The notes under the pieces: model-generated
What the model was told of the DNA's origin: nothing
The model's input: the letters and a program-made list of their open reading frames with translations, nothing else
Databases searched by the model: none
In this document: positions 4,818 through 7,865 of the stretch, piece by piece
Layout of the letters: each line of letters starts with the position of its first letter
How positions within the stretch are numbered: the first letter of the stretch is position 1
Source: JAKAWQ01 sp035503055
GTDB taxonomy: Bacteria; Pseudomonadota; Alphaproteobacteria; Acetobacterales; Acetobacteraceae
Direction of reading: 5' to 3'
NCBI GenBank assembly: GCA_035503055.1
Contig: DATJTV010000278.1
Coordinates: 1 to 7,865 of the forward strand
DNA: 7,865 nt
Translations under genes and position numbers: made by a program

Positions 4818-6011
4818 TCACAGGCTCGCCGGCTTGTCGATGATTGATTTGTGCTTGCCGAGCGTACCGTGCGCAACCATCGAGCCCAGGGTCTCGACGA
4901 CCACGCGCACGCCGAGCAGTGCGGTGATGTCGGACGTGTCGTAGGGCGGGCTCACCTCCACCACCTCGATCCCGCAGACGCCCGAAGCGGCGACCAGCCC
5001 GAGCAGCTTCAGCGCCTCCCGCGGCAGGAACCCGCCCGGCTCCGGCCACCCGGTCCCCGGAACGAAGCCGCAATCCACCGAATCGACATCGAAGGAAATA
5101 TAGACGGCGTCGGTATCCTTCCAGGCCAGCTCGAGCGCGATCTCCGCCGTCCTCTCGAGGCCCATCTTCTCGATGTCCTCGATCGTCAGCACGTTCGTCT
5201 GCCGCTTGCGCGCCTCCGCCACCCCCGCGCGCGGCACCTGCCATCCGCCGATGCCGAGCTGGACGAGGTTGGTCGCCGGAACGTTGGGAAGGTTCGTCGC
5301 CCAGTACCAGGGCGTCGTGTGCATGCGTTCGTCGAGGTCCTTCTCCTGGATGTCGATATGGCGGTCGAAATGGATGATCCCGATGCGCTTCGACGTGCAT
5401 TGGGCGATGCCGCGCACGCAGGGAAAGCCGATCGAATGGTCCCCGCCCAGCATGATCGGCAGCGCCCCGGACGAGGCGACATGCGCGACGCCGCGGCTGA
5501 TCTGATCGAAGCTCTTCTCGAGGTTGGCGGGAATGGTGAACACATCGCCCGCGTCGCAGAGCGTCATCTGTTCGCGGAGATCGACGCCAAGTTCGTAATT
5601 GTAGGGCGTGTAGAGCGCCGAGATCCGCCGGATGCCCTGCGGCCCGAATCGCGTCCCGGGCCGGTAGGTGGTGCCGGAATCGAAGGGAACACCGATCACC
5701 GCCGCGTCGTAGCGCCCGACATCGTGCACATTCTCGACATAGGGCGCCTTGAGGAAAGTGTTGATGCCGGCGAAATGCGGCAGCTCGCCACGCGCGAAGG
5801 TCGGGATCGACTTGTCGGTCAGGCTTTCGGCGCCGGGCAGCCCCATTTCCAGCGCCCATTGCTGCTCCCGCCGCCAGCCCCGCTCGGCGAGCCGCCCCTC
5901 GGCCTCCAGCGCCTTCCAGCCGCTCGTCTCGCGGGCATTGAAGTCCGGATGGTGGAAATATCGGCGCTCGATCGGCCGGCAAAGACCGGCCCGCATGGCG
6001 TGGCGTCTCAT
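4818..6011 (-). CDS. Agmatinase/ureohydrolase family enzyme, candidate Ni-dependent guanidine hydrolase
   Basis: Ureohydrolases split guanidino compounds into urea and an amine using two metal ions; guanidine hydrolase (GdmH, e.g. cyanobacterial Sll1077) yields urea and ammonia and needs nickel. The 397-residue product carries all six expected metal ligands: H192 in GGDHS, D216, H218 and D220 in FDRHID, and D308 and D310 in SFDVDSVD. Further family blocks are IGVPFDSGTTYRPGTRFGP (106-124) and GIEVVEVSPPYDTSD (347-361). At about 397 residues it is much longer than agmatinase (about 310), with an N-terminal extension of roughly 90 residues. Arg217 replaces the common Ala of DAHxD, and GTGWPEPGG (319-327) has Trp where agmatinases usually have Thr. 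I recall both features from guanidine-hydrolase-like proteins but cannot verify that here. ATG 6011 has AGGAG 7 nt upstream. Guanidinobutyrase or another specificity remains possible. Confidence 0.88.
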   Translation of the reverse strand: MRRHAMRAGLCRPIERRYFHHPDFNARETSGWKALEAEGRLAERGWRREQQWALEMGLPGAESLTDKSIPTFARGELPHFAGINTFLKAPYVENVHDVGRYDAAVIGVPFDSGTTYRPGTRFGPQGIRRISALYTPYNYELGVDLREQMTLCDAGDVFTIPANLEKSFDQISRGVAHVASSGALPIMLGGDHSIGFPCVRGIAQCTSKRIGIIHFDRHIDIQEKDLDERMHTTPWYWATNLPNVPATNLVQLGIGGWQVPRAGVAEARKRQTNVLTIEDIEKMGLERTAEIALELAWKDTDAVYISFDVDSVDCGFVPGTGWPEPGGFLPREALKLLGLVAASGVCGIEVVEVSPPYDTSDITALLGVRVVVETLGSMVAHGTLGKHKSIIDKPASL

Positions 6012-6049
6012 CCCTCGTCTCCTCTCCATCCTCGGCGCGTCGCGCGGTC

Positions 6050-7048
6050 CTACCCGCAACAAGGTGCCGCGAGCAAGGCGCGCGTCTCGCGCTCGATCGC
6101 GTCCGACTCGGCCGCAAATCGCCCCGGCGCGCCGGCGCAGTGCCCGAAGGGCGAATGCAGCGCAACCATCCGCGCGCCCGGGATCGCCGCACCCTCGAGT
6201 GCCGCTTCGGCGAGCGTGAAATAGGCATCCGTGTCGCACGGCATCAGCACGGTGCGCGCCGCGATGGCACCCAGCGCCGCCGCGCGCTCCGCCGGCGGCG
6301 GCGGCGCCGCGCGGCGCCAGGTGCCGAGCACGGCAAGGAGATCGTTGGCATCGTGCGCCAGATGATCCTCCTCCCAAAACTCGAGGAAGGACTCGAGCGT
6401 CGCGAAGCCCAGCGAGCGATAGAGCGCGTCGCGGAAGAATTCCGCCGAATAGGCCCATCCGGCATAGGCACGGCCGAAGGCGCGCAGGCCGCGCACGGGC
6501 GGTGCGCGATACGTGCCGTCGGCAAAGCCCGCGTCTGCGCGAAGCGCGGCCGCGACGCCCGAGAGAAAAACCTGATTCAGCGGCCAGCAATACGCGGTGC
6601 CGCAGATCGCCATCACCCGCTCCACCATCGCGGGGTATTGCATCGCCCAGTGCAGCGCCTGCATCGCACCGAGCGACCAGCCGGCGACCAGGGCGATGCG
6701 CTCGATGCCTAGCCCCCGCGTGAGCAGCGCATGCTGGGCGCGGATATTGTCGCCGATCGAGACCAGCGGGAACCCGGCCCCGCGCCCATGATTGCTGGGC
6801 GAGGAGGATCGTCCGTTGCCCAGCATATCGACCAGGACGATGCCGTATCGTCCCGGATCGAGGGCGCGGCCGGGCCCGATCAGGGAGGCATAGCTCGCAT
6901 GGGTGCCGGTGAAATAGCTCGGCAGCAGCACGATATTCCCACCCGCCGCGTCCGGCGCGCCGAGCAGCGCGTAGGCGATCTCGGCATCCTCGAGCACCTC
7001 TCCGCATGCGAGCGGAAGCTCACCCACGGAAAAGCGCCTCTCCTCCAT
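6050..7048 (-). CDS. Alpha/beta hydrolase, homoserine O-acetyltransferase (MetX)-like
   Basis: A 332-residue cytosolic alpha/beta-fold protein. The nucleophile elbow is AGWSLGAMQALHWA, with Ser125. The acid is probably Asp272 or Asp274 in PCDTDAYF, and the base is His303 in HSPFGHCAG, completing a Ser-Asp-His triad in the usual order. The strand ending GIVLVDMLGNGRSSSPSN (69-86) and the start LLPSYFTGTHASY (41-53) resemble the MetX group. True MetX has GGSMGGMQ at the elbow, so acetyl transfer to homoserine is doubtful, and hydrolysis of an amide or ester linked to the neighbouring nitrogen genes is equally possible. A run of Pro (249-252) lies in the variable region before the acid residue. 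ATG 7048 lies 13 bp after the glutamine synthetase stop but has a poor Shine-Dalgarno. GTG 7027 in the same frame is an alternative, preceded by the purine-rich GGAGGAGAGG. Confidence 0.85.
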   Translation of the reverse strand: MEERRFSVGELPLACGEVLEDAEIAYALLGAPDAAGGNIVLLPSYFTGTHASYASLIGPGRALDPGRYGIVLVDMLGNGRSSSPSNHGRGAGFPLVSIGDNIRAQHALLTRGLGIERIALVAGWSLGAMQALHWAMQYPAMVERVMAICGTAYCWPLNQVFLSGVAAALRADAGFADGTYRAPPVRGLRAFGRAYAGWAYSAEFFRDALYRSLGFATLESFLEFWEEDHLAHDANDLLAVLGTWRRAAPPPPAERAAALGAIAARTVLMPCDTDAYFTLAEAALEGAAIPGARMVALHSPFGHCAGAPGRFAAESDAIERETRALLAAPCCG

Positions 7049-7061
7049 CCGCGGCCCAAGC

Positions 7062-7865
7062 TCAGAAGAACCGCAGATAGCGTTCCTTCTCCCAATCCGA
7101 GACGTGGTGGAGATAGCTCGTCCATTCCTCGCCCTTGTAGGCGATCCACGCCGTGCGCATCGCCGCACCGAACACCTCCGTCCCGAGCGGATCGTCTGCG
7201 AAGGCGGAGACCGCCTCGCCGAGCGTGGCGGGGAGGGTGCGGATCCCGAGTGCGGCAAGCTCCTGCGCCGTCTTGAGGTACATGTTCTCGGTGTTCGGCG
7301 CGCCCGGATCGAGGCCTTGCTCGATCCCCTCGAGCCCGGCCGCGAGCACCATCGCGGCACCCAGATAGGGGTTACACGCGCTGTCCGCCGCGCGCAGCTC
7401 CACCCGCCCGCCGGCGAGCGGAATGCGGAGCGCATTGGTGCGGTTGTTGTTGCCGTAGCAGCAGAGCACCGGCGCCCAGGTGAAGCCGGACGCGCTGCCC
7501 TGCTTGATCAGCCGCTTGTAGCTGTTGACCGTCGGCGCGACGACCGCGCAGATCGCCGGCAGATGGGCGAGCACACCGGCGATGAACCGATAGCCGAGCG
7601 CCGAAAGCCCGGCGCCGCGCGGATCCTCCGTCGCGCGGAACCGGTTCTCGCCGCTTTGCCGGTCCGCCAGCGACATGTTGAAATGGGCGCCGTTGCCGGT
7701 CCTATCGGCGAAGGGCTTCGGCATGAAGCTCGCGAAGGCGCCGTGCCGCCGCGCGATCTCGCCCGCCATCATGCGGAAGAAAACGTAATTGTCCGCCATG
7801 GTCAGCGCATCCGCATAGCGGAAATCGATCTCGAACTGGCCGATGCCGTCCTCATGGTCGAAGGA
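7062..7865 (-). CDS. glnT: Glutamine synthetase, type III/GlnT-like (C-terminal 267 residues; 5' end outside window)
   Basis: The ATP-dependent ligase joins ammonia, or in GmaS-type relatives an amine such as methylamine, to the gamma-carboxyl of glutamate. The frame is open to the right edge and lacks roughly the first 170 residues of a protein normally near 435-445. Visible family blocks in order are DHEDGIGQFEIDFRYADAL, FMPKPFADRTGNGAHFNMSL (glutamate/ATP-site signature), APTVNSYKRL, GNNNRTNALRIP, VELRAADSACNPYLGAAM and the terminal EEWTSYLHHVSDWEKERYL. The last block matches rhizobial GlnT rather than the type I enzyme, and the Tyr adenylylation loop of type I is not seen. It is the first visible gene of a minus-strand cluster with the MetX-like hydrolase and the ureohydrolase, suggesting it captures ammonia or an amine released by that pathway. 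A gamma-glutamylamide synthetase role cannot be excluded. Confidence 0.92.
   Translation of the reverse strand, partial: SFDHEDGIGQFEIDFRYADALTMADNYVFFRMMAGEIARRHGAFASFMPKPFADRTGNGAHFNMSLADRQSGENRFRATEDPRGAGLSALGYRFIAGVLAHLPAICAVVAPTVNSYKRLIKQGSASGFTWAPVLCCYGNNNRTNALRIPLAGGRVELRAADSACNPYLGAAMVLAAGLEGIEQGLDPGAPNTENMYLKTAQELAALGIRTLPATLGEAVSAFADDPLGTEVFGAAMRTAWIAYKGEEWTSYLHHVSDWEKERYLRFF

Noticed and set aside
4851..6224. Long plus-strand open frame opposite the ureohydrolase
   Set aside because: It is an antisense shadow, rich in Arg, His and Asp, without family motifs, covering a gene with complete metal ligands.
4324..6228. Single 634-residue minus-strand protein ending in the His-rich gene
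   Set aside because: Everything upstream of 4809 is an out-of-frame reading of the ureohydrolase; only the last 161 residues show independent character and have a coupled start.
6285..6320. GGC/GCC-rich run that looks like a simple repeat
   Set aside because: It encodes a short Pro/Ala stretch in the hydrolase in frame and is imperfect; codon bias explains it.
4818..7007. Fusion of hydrolase and ureohydrolase in one 729-residue frame
   Set aside because: The part upstream of 6011 is an out-of-frame shadow of the MetX-like hydrolase; a Shine-Dalgarno and the family N-terminus support a start at 6011.
1..7865. CRISPR array, tRNA, rRNA or transposase
   Set aside because: No regularly spaced repeats beyond the short ones listed, no cloverleaf with a recognisable T-loop, and no transposase motif were seen on either strand.

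Overview
The window is GC-rich (clearly above 60 % by eye) with strongly GC-biased third codon positions and tightly packed genes. It looks like an alphaproteobacterial chromosome, possibly an acetic-acid or rhizobial relative; that placement is inference from composition and gene style only. No tRNA, rRNA, insertion sequence, CRISPR array or phage gene was seen.

Left part (1-3066). The 3' end of an unrecognised plus-strand gene (2-202) converges on a minus-strand set in the order arsR (2961-2620), arsM (2605-1838) and a PHS/Pho84-like major facilitator transporter (1710-334). ArsR is a metalloid-sensing repressor. ArsM carries the conserved As(III)-binding cysteines of arsenite S-adenosylmethionine methyltransferases. 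The transporter keeps most phosphate-contacting residues of the eukaryotic-type phosphate:H+ symporters and is preceded by 11-bp direct repeats resembling a Pho box. The arsR promoter is AT-rich, overlaps a large imperfect inverted repeat, and would give a leaderless arsR mRNA.

Middle (3067-4323). Diverging from arsR is a plus-strand gene for an Nramp-related (SLC11-like) membrane transporter with a TTG start. Its metal-site motifs differ from true Mn/Fe Nramps (DAGS for DPGN, IPWA for MPHN). It shares the arsR intergenic region and may be controlled by the same operator.

Right part (4324-7865). A minus-strand cluster reads, in transcription order, glnT-type glutamine synthetase (partial, runs off the right edge), a MetX-like alpha/beta hydrolase, an agmatinase-family ureohydrolase resembling the Ni-dependent guanidine hydrolases, and a small protein with a His-rich N-terminus. 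Gaps are 13, 38 and 8 bp, so they are probably one operon. The working model is release of ammonia/urea from a guanidino compound, capture of nitrogen by the glutamine synthetase, and metal supply to the ureohydrolase by the His-rich protein. The last gene abuts the Nramp-like gene stop-to-stop with no spacer.
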